Shown: piece by piece, positions 24,384 through 32,321 of the stretch
Layout: each line of letters begins with the position of its first letter
How positions within the stretch are numbered: position 1 is the first letter of the stretch
Assembly (NCBI GenBank): GCA_028282545.1
Contig: JANQHT010000157.1
Coordinates: 1 to 47,386, forward strand
Length of the DNA stretch: 47,386 nucleotides
Direction: 5' to 3'
Origin: Spirochaetales bacterium
Lineage (GTDB): Bacteria; Spirochaetota; Spirochaetia; DSM-27196; Alkalispirochaetaceae
Notes under the pieces: model-generated
Told to the model about the DNA's origin: nothing
Seen by the model: only the letters and a program-made list of their open reading frames with translations
Database searches by the model: none
Position numbers and translations under genes: made by a program

Positions 24384-25813
24384 GAGGCGATCTCCGCGAG
24401 CGCATCCAGCCGTCTTATGAGGCGCGCCGTAACGGAATCCCAGGAGACGCGCCCCGAAAGGAACGCGACGTACTCCGTAGGCGCCAAGTGTAGGGCCACG
24501 TCGCGAAGGGTGTCGTCTCGTTTCTCCGGCGGATCGCCGGCCCGGTCGCGCCACGTACGGAGCGTTTCCGCCGCGTGAAGGCGCCGCTCGCGTCGGCCTG
24601 GGCGCGCGCTCTCCAAAAAGCGCAGCTTCGCAACCCCCGGGGACGTCCCGTTTTGTTTGGATGGGACCGGCCTGAGGCGCGACCGGCACTCTTCGGCGTA
24701 GCTGCGTAGGGCATCGCTCTGCCACGCCGTTACCCCGTCGTTCCACCTCCATCCGGCGGGGCTCCCGCCCGCAACGACGGCAAAGGCGGCGGAAGCGTAC
24801 GGTACCGTACGGGTCGCCAGGGCCCGTCGGTAATCGTCGGTTCGGTTGGGCCGCGCGTGCATTCGCAGCCCGTAGCTCGCGAAATCCGCTCCAACCGCGT
24901 TCACGGGACCCGGCCCGCTTATGAGGCTTGCGATCGCCACCGCGGCCAACGTCACCGTCGGCGCCTCGCCCACCGGGAGCCAGGTGGCCGCGTCCGGCGC
25001 CAGCGCCTCCCCGAGCCAGTTCAACGCCATAAGGACCGGTCGGGCCCTCCGCGGTCGGAGACGCGCGGCCCGAATTGAGAGCGCCACCGGCGTAGTTCCG
25101 TGCGCGGCAAGGTACCGGCCCGCCCAGAAACCGCCGTCCAGGTGCACCCACAAGGACGGTTTGATATCCCGGTCCGTCAGCGCGGCCATGGCGGACGCCA
25201 CGGCAATCACCGGGCCGTCGGGAACGCGGCTCCACTCCAGTGAGGGCCCGGCGGCGACAACGGATACCGGCGAATCGACCGTGAGAGGGTGGTACACCGC
25301 GTCGATGGTCAGTGAATGGATCAGGGCGTTACGGATCCAGAGGCGGCCGAAGGAGCCCACCGTGGCGAGTTCCGACCGGACGCGGAGAATCGTCTCCGCT
25401 GCCGCCGCTTCGAGTTCCGCACAGCGGGACGGATCGATTCGCCGCGCCGCCTCCCAGACGACCAGGTCGAGGCCCGGGATATCGTCGGCACGGAGGTTTT
25501 GCTGCAGCCACGGGGCGAGTGGTCCCGACCGCTCGTTCCACCACGCGGTCCGGTCGGGTTCACCGCCGATCCCCATCGGGACCACCAACGTACGTACGGC
25601 CGGTTCGATCCGGACGAACGCCTCCGCCAAGTGTCCCAAGTCGTCTCCGACGATAATTCTCGTACGTACGCCGCGCCTCGTCCGTGCCCGTGCAAACTTG
25701 TTCGCTTCCCGCACCGGGTCAACGCGCGAGTAGAGGTACTTCCCGTTGATCTGAAGTGTGATCGCGCCGCTGCGTGAACGTTCCTGTCTATGTTCCGGCG
25801 CTGAGCTGTTCAA
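24380..25813 (-). CDS. Maf-like motility accessory / DUF115 protein, copy 1
   Basis: Paralogue of the next gene, about 477 residues: INGKYLYSRVDPVREANKFA, the nucleotide loop VVAAGPSLEWS, then AVASAMAALTDRDIKPSLWVHLD and GADFASYGLRMHARPN. The PD-V-x-V-D motif of copy 2 is altered to PSLWVHLD here, so one acidic residue is lost and activity may differ. The start is uncertain. TTG 25813 is the first in-frame start that keeps the conserved N-terminus, but it overlaps the GAF-like gene by 26 bp and has no clear ribosome site; ATC 25765 or coupling from the upstream gene are alternatives. An N-terminal extension to 25981 is the GAF-like gene read in another frame. Confidence 0.82.
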   Translation of the reverse strand: MNSSAPEHRQERSRSGAITLQINGKYLYSRVDPVREANKFARARTRRGVRTRIIVGDDLGHLAEAFVRIEPAVRTLVVPMGIGGEPDRTAWWNERSGPLAPWLQQNLRADDIPGLDLVVWEAARRIDPSRCAELEAAAAETILRVRSELATVGSFGRLWIRNALIHSLTIDAVYHPLTVDSPVSVVAAGPSLEWSRVPDGPVIAVASAMAALTDRDIKPSLWVHLDGGFWAGRYLAAHGTTPVALSIRAARLRPRRARPVLMALNWLGEALAPDAATWLPVGEAPTVTLAAVAIASLISGPGPVNAVGADFASYGLRMHARPNRTDDYRRALATRTVPYASAAFAVVAGGSPAGWRWNDGVTAWQSDALRSYAEECRSRLRPVPSKQNGTSPGVAKLRFLESARPGRRERRLHAAETLRTWRDRAGDPPEKRDDTLRDVALHLAPTEYVAFLSGRVSWDSVTARLIRRLDALAEIAS

Positions 25814-26795
25814 AATCGAGCGTTTCGTGCGAAGGGGGATCGACGGAAATTCCAAACATGATGTTGAGTGTGATTCCCAGTTGGTGTACCAGGAGTTCGT
25901 CATCGACGCCGGCGCGATTGGCCATGAGCAGGAGGAGCGAGTCCCCGTCAACGGGCACCACGATACTCTCGTCCGCGACAAGGGCCGCGGTCGTCAGGAA
26001 GAGGTCGTGGCGGAGCCGATCGACTTCGAGGTGGGGATGATTGGCGCTCACCGCCGCCACTACAGAGGCAAGATCGATCCGGAGGGCGATCGGTTCGGTG
26101 GAACGCTCTTCCGCCCGCCCCGCTACCGTGGCGATCGCTTCGTTCGCCTGCCGCTCTGGATACACGATCGCGTCCTGAACGGTAGTCAGCGCTTTTTGCC
26201 GCCCCTGGAAGAGCATGGAGGCGGCTGCATCGCTGAGCGCGGCCAGGAGGACGCGCAGGATATCGTCGTCCAGGTCGAGAAAGGGTGAATCGAAGATAAC
26301 GAGGACCGCCAGCAACTGCTTGTTCAGGACAAACGGGAAGAGGGCGATCCGTAGCGCCTCTCGATACTCCCGCGACGAGAGCGCCTTCCTGAAGGGCTTG
26401 CGCTCGTCACCGGTTAGGAAGACCGTTCCCGCGGTTCGGTGCGGCTCGATCGTGGCGGCCGAGAGGCGTAGCCGGCGCCGGCTCGTCGTATCCAGTCCGG
26501 ACACGGCCCACGGAAGGAGGTCTCCCAACCGGTCCGGCATCAGGATCGCGCCTTTCGAAACGTGAAGGTGCCGGTTGAGGAGGGAAAAGAGGTGCGACGG
26601 CGTCTCGATTCCACTCCGGTCGATCGTTGACAGCTCCCGAACGAGCGCACGCACCGCCGCGGCGGGGTCTACCGGACCCGTCGCGGGGATCGCGGACGTC
26701 TCCTCCGGAGCGGCCCCGCGCATGGCAAAGGCCCGTTCAACGATACCGGGTTTGTCTGATATCTGGATGGATTTGAGTCGCTCGAGCAGACTCAC
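25788..26795 (-). CDS. GAF-like domain protein, unknown function
   Basis: 335 residues, soluble, no membrane segment. The middle (about 60-205) looks like a GAF fold: LFSLLNRHLHVSKGAILMPD, then ALFPFVLNKQLLAVLVIFDSPFLDL, a typical GAF beta-strand and hydrophobic-core sequence. The last 120 residues contain a second alpha/beta region with VVPVDGDSLLLLMANRAGVDDELLVHQL. No catalytic motif is recognised. It starts 12 bp after the acidic protein stop and overlaps the first Maf gene, so it belongs to the five-gene minus-strand unit. A sensing role for a small ligand is inference. Confidence 0.7.
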   Translation of the reverse strand: MSLLERLKSIQISDKPGIVERAFAMRGAAPEETSAIPATGPVDPAAAVRALVRELSTIDRSGIETPSHLFSLLNRHLHVSKGAILMPDRLGDLLPWAVSGLDTTSRRRLRLSAATIEPHRTAGTVFLTGDERKPFRKALSSREYREALRIALFPFVLNKQLLAVLVIFDSPFLDLDDDILRVLLAALSDAAASMLFQGRQKALTTVQDAIVYPERQANEAIATVAGRAEERSTEPIALRIDLASVVAAVSANHPHLEVDRLRHDLFLTTAALVADESIVVPVDGDSLLLLMANRAGVDDELLVHQLGITLNIMFGISVDPPSHETLDFEQLSAGT

Positions 26796-26807
26796 GGCGG
26801 TATCCGC

Positions 26808-28424
26808 CTAGTTTTCCAGCCCGAGCTCTTCGAAAAGGCGCTTGTAAACGGAGAAGTGTTCGGACTGGGCAAACTCCTGAATCTTCTCGTCCGGGAGCGC
26901 CTCCAGGAGTTGATCCATGTAGCTCAGAACCGATCGAATCTCGTCCTTGATGTTGTCCGGGAGTTCGCCGATCGACGTGGGCTGGGCCGCCGTCTCCGGG
27001 ACGCTCTCTTCAACGTCCAGATCGATCGTTTCGATGTCCGGCGTTTCATCGGCGCCCGTTTCCACGTCCTCGTCGCCGGCAATGTCCCGTTCCACTTCGT
27101 CCGCGAAGGTATCGAAGTCATCTTCGAGTTCATCAACGGTCACGTCCAGGTCATCGATACCATCGGACGCCTCTTCAACTTCAGTTTCGATTTCGAGCGT
27201 CTCTTCGTCACCGGGCAGATCCAGGCCTTCGATGTCGAGGTCCTCCACCTCGGCGGTAGTCTCCTCTTCGGCATCGGTGTCAAGCTCGTCCAGGTCCAGT
27301 TCTATCTCGTCCAGGTTCTCCGTCTCTGAATCGTCCACGAGTTCGTCGATACCGGCCAGTTCTTCGTCAATGTCCATCTCGGCCAGCTCATCCAGCTGCC
27401 GCGCTTTCTCTTCCGCACCGAACGAGTCGAGATCGGCCGTATCTTCGATGACCTCCTCGACGATGTCCTGGTCGATGGTAATGTCATCCGCGTCATCGAG
27501 CGTCAGTTCGTCGGTGTCTTCCAGAGTGACGTCTTCGAGTTCTTCCGCTTCGCCCGTTTCCTCCGTGAACTCCGCGGTGTTCAGAATGTTGTCCAGTTCA
27601 TCTCCCGTCAGGGCGATCGTTTCGTCTTCGTCATCGTCGAAAAACCCGGTTCCGTGCGTAGCCGCTTCATCCTGCGGTTCCGCGCTCTCCTCGACTGCGG
27701 TCTCCATGTCATCGAGGTCGTCGAGAGTGATTTCGTCAACGGCTGATTCGGCGGGGACGGAGACGCCGGCGAGCTGCTGCCTGAGTTGCGCCAACTCCGA
27801 CTTGATGTCTTCGAGTTCTTCCTGGATCTTTTCGAAGGCAGATCGTTCCTGTGGGTCCATCCCACTGTGTGTATCACTTTCTTCCGTAATTTGCAAATCT
27901 TCCGCCAGATACTCCTCCTCTTCCGAGGTAAGTACCGTGGCCTGTCCCGATTCGATCTCGATTCCCTGCTCGTCCGGGGTGAAGTCGTGTTCTTCCTCCG
28001 GGAGCGTGGGCTCGATCTCGTCGAGCAGATCATCGTCAACGTCGAGCGCTTCGAAGGGGTCGGTATCGCCTTCCGGCTCATCCACGTCCAGGTCGTCGAG
28101 CGTGACGATATCATCGTCACCTACCGCGACAATATCATCGTCACTTAGCGTAACGATATCGTCGTCTTCGCCTCCGTCGTCGAGGTCGGAGATATCGAGT
28201 TCCTCCACGCTGTCGATATCCTCGGTGCTTTCCGTGGGAATCGCGTCGACGGCGTCGAGGTCACCAAGGACGTCGAGGTCGGTGTCATCGAAGACATCGT
28301 CTGTCGGAAGGTCGCTCAGGTCGAAGTCCCCCGATTCGTCGGCGGCCATGACCTCTTCGGGTCCGGCTTTTACCCATACGCCGTACTTTTCGAGCTCTTC
28401 TTGATCTTTGAATTCGTCACCCAT
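26808..28424 (-). CDS. Highly acidic repeat protein with conserved short N- and C-terminal motifs
   Basis: 538 residues, dominated by Asp/Glu and hydrophobic residues in short repeats (LDDLD, DDDIVTL, ELDLDEL), probably disordered, with a coiled-coil-like stretch near residue 200. Both ends are ordinary globular sequence: KYGVWVKAGPEEV near the start, and a helical tail with NIKDEIRSVLSYMDQLLE and FSVYKRLFEELGLEN. I recall similar ends in other spirochaete proteins but cannot verify it here. ATG 28424 is chosen because GGGAGAG precedes it and the conserved start follows directly; the frame is open 11 codons further up. It heads the Maf operon and has a promoter candidate at 28457-28485. Confidence 0.85.
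   Translation of the reverse strand: MGDEFKDQEELEKYGVWVKAGPEEVMAADESGDFDLSDLPTDDVFDDTDLDVLGDLDAVDAIPTESTEDIDSVEELDISDLDDGGEDDDIVTLSDDDIVAVGDDDIVTLDDLDVDEPEGDTDPFEALDVDDDLLDEIEPTLPEEEHDFTPDEQGIEIESGQATVLTSEEEEYLAEDLQITEESDTHSGMDPQERSAFEKIQEELEDIKSELAQLRQQLAGVSVPAESAVDEITLDDLDDMETAVEESAEPQDEAATHGTGFFDDDEDETIALTGDELDNILNTAEFTEETGEAEELEDVTLEDTDELTLDDADDITIDQDIVEEVIEDTADLDSFGAEEKARQLDELAEMDIDEELAGIDELVDDSETENLDEIELDLDELDTDAEEETTAEVEDLDIEGLDLPGDEETLEIETEVEEASDGIDDLDVTVDELEDDFDTFADEVERDIAGDEDVETGADETPDIETIDLDVEESVPETAAQPTSIGELPDNIKDEIRSVLSYMDQLLEALPDEKIQEFAQSEHFSVYKRLFEELGLEN
28102..28166 (-). repeat. 24-bp in-frame tandem repeat within the acidic protein gene
   Basis: Units 28102-28125, 28126-28149 and a partial third 28150-28166 encode successive DDDIV blocks. 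The first contains the near-palindrome GTGACGAT-ATC-ATCGTCAC. The 24-bp period equals eight codons, so copy-number change keeps the frame. Confidence 0.8.
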
Positions 28425-28456
28425 GCGTCTCTCCCGGACAGAGTTTTCTACGTTCA

Positions 28457-28485
28457 CTTATCGGAAGATGCCCCGACGTTGTTAA
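28457..28485 (-). promoter_or_regulatory. Candidate promoter for the acidic-protein/Maf operon
   Basis: Minus strand: TTAACA (28480-28485), exactly 17 bp, GATAAG (28457-28462). The transcript would start near 28450 and carry a leader of about 26 bases with GGGAGAG before ATG 28424. Consensus match by eye. Confidence 0.5.
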
Positions 28486-28501
28486 CTGAATTTACGCTAA
28501 A

Positions 28502-28515
28502 GCAAGGTACCTTGC
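28502..28515. promoter_or_regulatory. 14-bp perfect palindrome, possible operator
   Basis: GCAAGGTACCTTGC lies in the 109-bp divergent spacer between the acidic-protein operon and the FtsB-like gene, 17 bp upstream of the -35 candidate of the former and 18 bp before ATG 28534 of the latter. A dimeric regulator could bind it, but no regulator is identified. Confidence 0.35.
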
Positions 28516-28533
28516 AAACCGTTGTTAGGGGTG

Positions 28534-28992
28534 ATGAGACTCCTCCCGGCTACTGCATCGATTCTGTCCGGATTGACCGTCTACCTGTTGCTCGAAGCGG
28601 TGTTCGGGGGCTACGGGTTTGTCGCAATGCACATTCTGGGCGATTTCAGCTCAGATGTCGCGCGGACCCGGCTCGCGGTCGAGGAACGAAGCGACGAGCT
28701 TCGGACCCACATCCAGCAGCTGCAAACGGACGCTGAAGCCGTTCGGGTAGCCGCGCACGATCTGGGTTTTGTCGGTGAAGGGGAGGGGATCATTCGGATA
28801 GAAGGGTACCGCGGCCAACGCTCGTCGCCCTTCGATCCCGGGCAGCCTGCACCGGCTCCGCCGGAAATCGCCGACAACCGTCCGTTATTCCGCGGGATCG
28901 CCCTGGTGGTGGCCCTGGTGGTTTTCCTCGTTTCCGTGGTTGGAACAAATTCCGCGCTTACGCTCTACCGCAGCGACCGACACTCGAAATAG
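28534..28992 (+). CDS. FtsB/DivIC-like septum formation initiator-type protein
   Basis: 152 residues: an N-terminal membrane helix (about 8-28), a heptad-rich coiled coil (about 45-80: SDELRTHIQQLQTDAEAVR) and DLGFVGEGEGIIRIEG, the short motif that follows the coil in FtsB/DivIC proteins. Unusually, a second strongly hydrophobic segment (about 117-138) lies near the C-terminus. Family members bridge the FtsQ/FtsL complex during septation. The start is not secure: ATG 28534 (AGGGG immediately upstream) or TTG 28522. It overlaps the minus-strand DUF1015 gene by 28 bp, tail to tail. The assignment rests on architecture plus the short motif, so moderate confidence. Confidence 0.65.
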   Translation: MRLLPATASILSGLTVYLLLEAVFGGYGFVAMHILGDFSSDVARTRLAVEERSDELRTHIQQLQTDAEAVRVAAHDLGFVGEGEGIIRIEGYRGQRSSPFDPGQPAPAPPEIADNRPLFRGIALVVALVVFLVSVVGTNSALTLYRSDRHSK

Positions 28993-30242
28993 TAACGCTT
29001 GTCCTGCGCCTCACCGAGCGAGAAGGCCTTTCGCGGGAGTTCCCCGGCTTCACCTATTGTGGCAAAGAGCGCCGTCCGATCCAGATCCGGGAGTACCACG
29101 GCACAGGCGCCTCGTTCCTCGGCGATCCGGAGCGCTTCGTCCGTGCCGTGTACATAGTCGACGGAGAGGTTTTCGCCCCGGGCAAGTACCGATTCCACCA
29201 CGTGGACGGTGAGGTCGCGAGTGTTCTGAAGCCCGATGATCCCCGCCTGCCCGCGCGTAATAAGGGCAACTTCGTTTGGCGCCAGCGGATTGGACTCGAG
29301 CAGCCGGGCGAGCGTTTCCCGCGGATAGCCCTGGAACCGGCCGTCGACGTTGCGAATCAGCAGGTGCAGGGCTTCGTCGGGATCGTCGCTTTCAACGAGG
29401 CGGTGAATCGCGTAGAAGGGGAGCCCCGGGTCATAGACGTTGACGATTTCCACGAGGCAGTACCGGAACGGATCGGTCTCGGGCGCGCCGCCGGCCTTTC
29501 GCGCCTCCCAGACCGATTTGGCTGCCGCCAGCGAGTGGTTGCCGTCGCCGGTGGCGAACACAAACTCGCTTCCCCCGGCCGCCCCCTCGAGAGCCTCCGC
29601 AAAGGACGCCGCGATCTCACTCGTGACGGGAATCCGGTATCCGGTCACCCTACCGCCATCCTGCATCAACGGGACGTCGTAGAGTGGATCCTCGCCGGTA
29701 AGGGCGCTCTCGATCGGTTCGATAACTGACATGGCCGGGTCGTCCAGGAGAACGAGAACGTGCGGCGTCTCCAGGGCCGCGCCGTCCCGAATCTGCGCCC
29801 GGACCGGAAGACGCTCCGGAATCGTCTCCTCGCTGGCGCGAATAGGTGCCTTCGCCTCCGGGCGATAGTCGTACCGCTCCAGGTCCACCGCAAGGACCAC
29901 TCCCTTTCGAATCGAACCGTCCGCCAGTTCCCGTCGCACCCACACGGCGCTCCGTTCCACCCGTTCAAAAACGTCACCGTCAAGGTACTCTTCCGCCGTG
30001 GCTTGAACCGCCGCGATTTTCTCTTCTAACGCACCGTCGGCGAGGTAGACCTCGGGCAGGATCAGGCGTAGCGTTGACGGTGCATCGCCGACGATTCGCT
30101 CCGTCTCTAACCAGTAATCGCGATTGGCGGTGTGCTGATCGCAGGCGATCACCGCCCACTTCGACGGGTCCACGCGTTTCGACGGTACCAAGATGTCGGG
30201 AAAGTGCACTCCCAAGTGTGCCAGTCGTTCGTCGGTATTCAT
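28965..30242 (-). CDS. DUF1015 family protein
   Basis: 425 residues. Typical phrases: VHFPDILVPSKRVDPSKWAV, VIACDQHTANRDYW, LILPEVYL, and FATGDGNHSLAAAKSVWEA, the most conserved block of the family (DGNHSLA resembles ParB-like or kinase loops but no activity is established). It is nearly the family's usual length. ATG 30242 overlaps the U32 gene stop as ATGA; the longer open frame upstream belongs to that gene. It is the last gene of lon-vanY-U32-DUF1015. A TATACT sequence 8 bp upstream looks like a -10 box but lies in U32 coding sequence and has no -35 partner. Confidence 0.9.
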   Translation of the reverse strand: MNTDERLAHLGVHFPDILVPSKRVDPSKWAVIACDQHTANRDYWLETERIVGDAPSTLRLILPEVYLADGALEEKIAAVQATAEEYLDGDVFERVERSAVWVRRELADGSIRKGVVLAVDLERYDYRPEAKAPIRASEETIPERLPVRAQIRDGAALETPHVLVLLDDPAMSVIEPIESALTGEDPLYDVPLMQDGGRVTGYRIPVTSEIAASFAEALEGAAGGSEFVFATGDGNHSLAAAKSVWEARKAGGAPETDPFRYCLVEIVNVYDPGLPFYAIHRLVESDDPDEALHLLIRNVDGRFQGYPRETLARLLESNPLAPNEVALITRGQAGIIGLQNTRDLTVHVVESVLARGENLSVDYVHGTDEALRIAEERGACAVVLPDLDRTALFATIGEAGELPRKAFSLGEAQDKRYYFECRSLR

Positions 30243-31447
30243 CGTTTCGAAGTATACCACGCACCCCGGACGAGTGTACCCGCCGGAAGCTCCGCTTTGG
30301 TCCGTAAGCAAAAGGACCCGCCGTGGACGGCCCGCGAGACGATTTGTCCGCCTGCGTCCAACACCGTCGCGGCTACGCCGCGGATCGTGGCCATGCCGGG
30401 ACGGACAAGGTCGATAGAAGCTCCCGCGTCGATGCGGTTCTTGGTTTCCAGCGTGTAGACGCCGGGTGCGCGACGTCCGGTGACGATCGCCAACAGACGG
30501 TAGCGCTGCGTGTCGACGCCGGAACTGGGGGCGTGGACCGTTGCGTTTTCTTTCAAGAATCCCGTGGTATAGCCGCGATTCGACAGGTGGTGCAGTTCGT
30601 TCCGATACTCCGCCAGTTCCTCCGGCGGGACGGGACGGCCCCGGAGCGCGTCGATGTGGGCACGGTAGGTTCGGGTGGCGATCGCGACGTAGTAGGCGCT
30701 TTTCATGCGCCCTTCGATCTTCACGGCGTCTACACCGGCCGCCTGTAGATCCGGCAGGAGGTCAATTGCCATTAGGTCGCGGGAGGAGAGAATCGTCGTT
30801 CCCCCGTCGTTCTCCTCCACGGGGAAGTACTCGCCCGGGCGTTTTTCCTCGCTCAGGGCAAATTTCCAACGGCACGGGTGGGCACAGTCGCCCCGGTTTG
30901 CCGAACGGGAGGCGAGATGCGATGAGAGGAAGCACCGTCCCGAATAGGCCATGCACATCGCTCCGTGGACAAATACTTCGAGTTCCACCTCCGGAACCGC
31001 TGCGCGGATCGCGCCGATCTGATCGATTGAGAGCTCCCGGGCCGGGACGATACGAGAAAAACCCAGATCCCGGTACACCCGGACCGCCGCCGCGTTGGTG
31101 CAATTGGCCTGCGTGGACAGGTGCAACTCGACGCGCGGCAGGTAGCGACGAACCACTTCTACCACGCCGATATCGGAGACGATTATGCCGTCCAGATCGT
31201 AGTCCGAGAGGCGCTCGAGCGTAGGCGGGAGGCGAAGGAGATCCGCGTCGAAGAGAAGGGCGTTGAGCGCACCGTAGAGCCGCCGCCCCGCGTTCCGTGC
31301 CTCGGTGACTCCCAGGTGTACCGGGTCATCGGTCTCGGCATGGGCGCGCAGGGAAAAACCCGAGATTCCGATATAAGCGGCGTCCGCGCCGAAGTCGTAG
31401 GCGGTCCGCAGCTTCTCGACGCTTCCCGCGGGAGCTACCAGTTCCAC
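30239..31447 (-). CDS. U32 family peptidase / RNA hydroxylation-type protein
   Basis: 402 residues. The PROSITE U32 signature is met by EVFVHGAMCMAYSGRCFLS, followed by the Cys pair in RGDCAHPCRW, which probably binds a metal or Fe-S cluster. TrhP (YegQ) and RlhA of this family hydroxylate tRNA U34 or 23S rRNA; collagenase activity was an early label. The N-terminal TIM-barrel begins VELVAPAGSVEKLRTAYDFGADAAYIG. GTG 31447 is chosen since it gives this beginning 1 bp after the vanY stop; the upstream open frame is vanY out of frame. Which RNA it modifies cannot be told. Confidence 0.9.
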   Translation of the reverse strand: MELVAPAGSVEKLRTAYDFGADAAYIGISGFSLRAHAETDDPVHLGVTEARNAGRRLYGALNALLFDADLLRLPPTLERLSDYDLDGIIVSDIGVVEVVRRYLPRVELHLSTQANCTNAAAVRVYRDLGFSRIVPARELSIDQIGAIRAAVPEVELEVFVHGAMCMAYSGRCFLSSHLASRSANRGDCAHPCRWKFALSEEKRPGEYFPVEENDGGTTILSSRDLMAIDLLPDLQAAGVDAVKIEGRMKSAYYVAIATRTYRAHIDALRGRPVPPEELAEYRNELHHLSNRGYTTGFLKENATVHAPSSGVDTQRYRLLAIVTGRRAPGVYTLETKNRIDAGASIDLVRPGMATIRGVAATVLDAGGQIVSRAVHGGSFCLRTKAELPAGTLVRGAWYTSKR

Positions 31448-31448
31448 C

Positions 31449-32321
31449 CTAGGGTCGCTCTGCGGATAGCAATGTATGGAGAAACAAGAGCATCCACTGT
31501 TGGATACCGCCGAAAAACGCGCGTTCCAGTTCCGTCGCAGGGAGTCCAACGTACCGGTAGTGCCAGCTTTCGTACATGTAGCCGGTGATAGCTTCGTACC
31601 CGTCGGGGTAGGAGAGAGAGAATCCAAAGCGCCAGGCGTTCTCCGCGAGCCAGCCGCTCGCCGCGGTTGCCGCGAAGGCCGGCGTGATCGATCCAAAATC
31701 GACCGTTGTGCCGAGCTGGTGCTGACTGGTGCCCGCCCGGGCGCTTTCCCGTTCAGCCTGTTCACGTCCGAGGGAATCGACGTTTCTCTGAAAGAGCGCG
31801 GCCTGGTAGTCGTAACTACGGTAGGTTGAGGATATGTCCAGGGTGATACCCTCCCGCGCCGCCGCCGCCGTCATTTGCAGCAGCGGATCGATCACTAGAG
31901 AGCGGAGGCGAAGATCCGAGCGGTTTATAACGAGGGCCGGGTAGTCCGAGAGCGACACCAGGTCGTCCGGCTCGTAGTCCGACGGAAGGGCGTGCTGCTT
32001 GTCCACGAGCCACGTGAACTCCTCCGGCTGATCGAGTACGGCTTCTACAAGCGCGCGGAACCGCTCCGGCTCTGCTTGGACCCTATCGCGCAATGCCTGC
32101 GGCATCGCCCGCGGGAGTGCGGCCACCATTTTCAGAAGATCCGCATCCGGTTCGGAAGCGTGCTCCGACGTGGTCGCGGGGGTGCCCGCCGGCTCGTCGC
32201 CACCGGCCGCCCCGTCGCCGCCGGCAGACACGTTATCGCGGGTGCAGCCGGCGAACCACAGGGCGGCTCCCAGAAGGACGGCGAGACCGGAGGAGATTCT
32301 CGGGCGCTTATGGGAGTGCAA
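31449..32321 (-). CDS. VanY-type D-alanyl-D-alanine carboxypeptidase, lipoprotein
   Basis: 290 residues. Lipobox LWFAGC (Cys at about 26) gives a membrane-anchored lipoprotein, followed by a Gly/Ala/Glu-rich linker. The zinc peptidase motifs are STYRSYDYQ, SQHQLGTTVDFG (SxHxxGxxxD) and ESWHYRYVG (the WHY ligand motif), all intact, so it should trim the terminal D-Ala from peptidoglycan stem peptides. There is no vancomycin cluster nearby; it is probably a general cell-wall remodelling enzyme. ATG overlaps the lon stop by 14 bp. The gene is co-directional with lon, U32 and DUF1015. Confidence 0.9.
   Translation of the reverse strand: MHSHKRPRISSGLAVLLGAALWFAGCTRDNVSAGGDGAAGGDEPAGTPATTSEHASEPDADLLKMVAALPRAMPQALRDRVQAEPERFRALVEAVLDQPEEFTWLVDKQHALPSDYEPDDLVSLSDYPALVINRSDLRLRSLVIDPLLQMTAAAAREGITLDISSTYRSYDYQAALFQRNVDSLGREQAERESARAGTSQHQLGTTVDFGSITPAFAATAASGWLAENAWRFGFSLSYPDGYEAITGYMYESWHYRYVGLPATELERAFFGGIQQWMLLFLHTLLSAERP

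Noticed and set aside
26947..28404. Plus-strand 485-codon open frame rich in serine
   Set aside because: It is the complement of the Asp/Glu codons of the acidic gene (GAC/GAA/GAT read in antisense as Ser codons). Codon composition and absence of any motif mark it as a shadow.
30251..30256. TATACT as a -10 box for the DUF1015 gene
   Set aside because: It lies in U32 coding sequence, has no -35 at suitable distance, and ATGA coupling explains expression.
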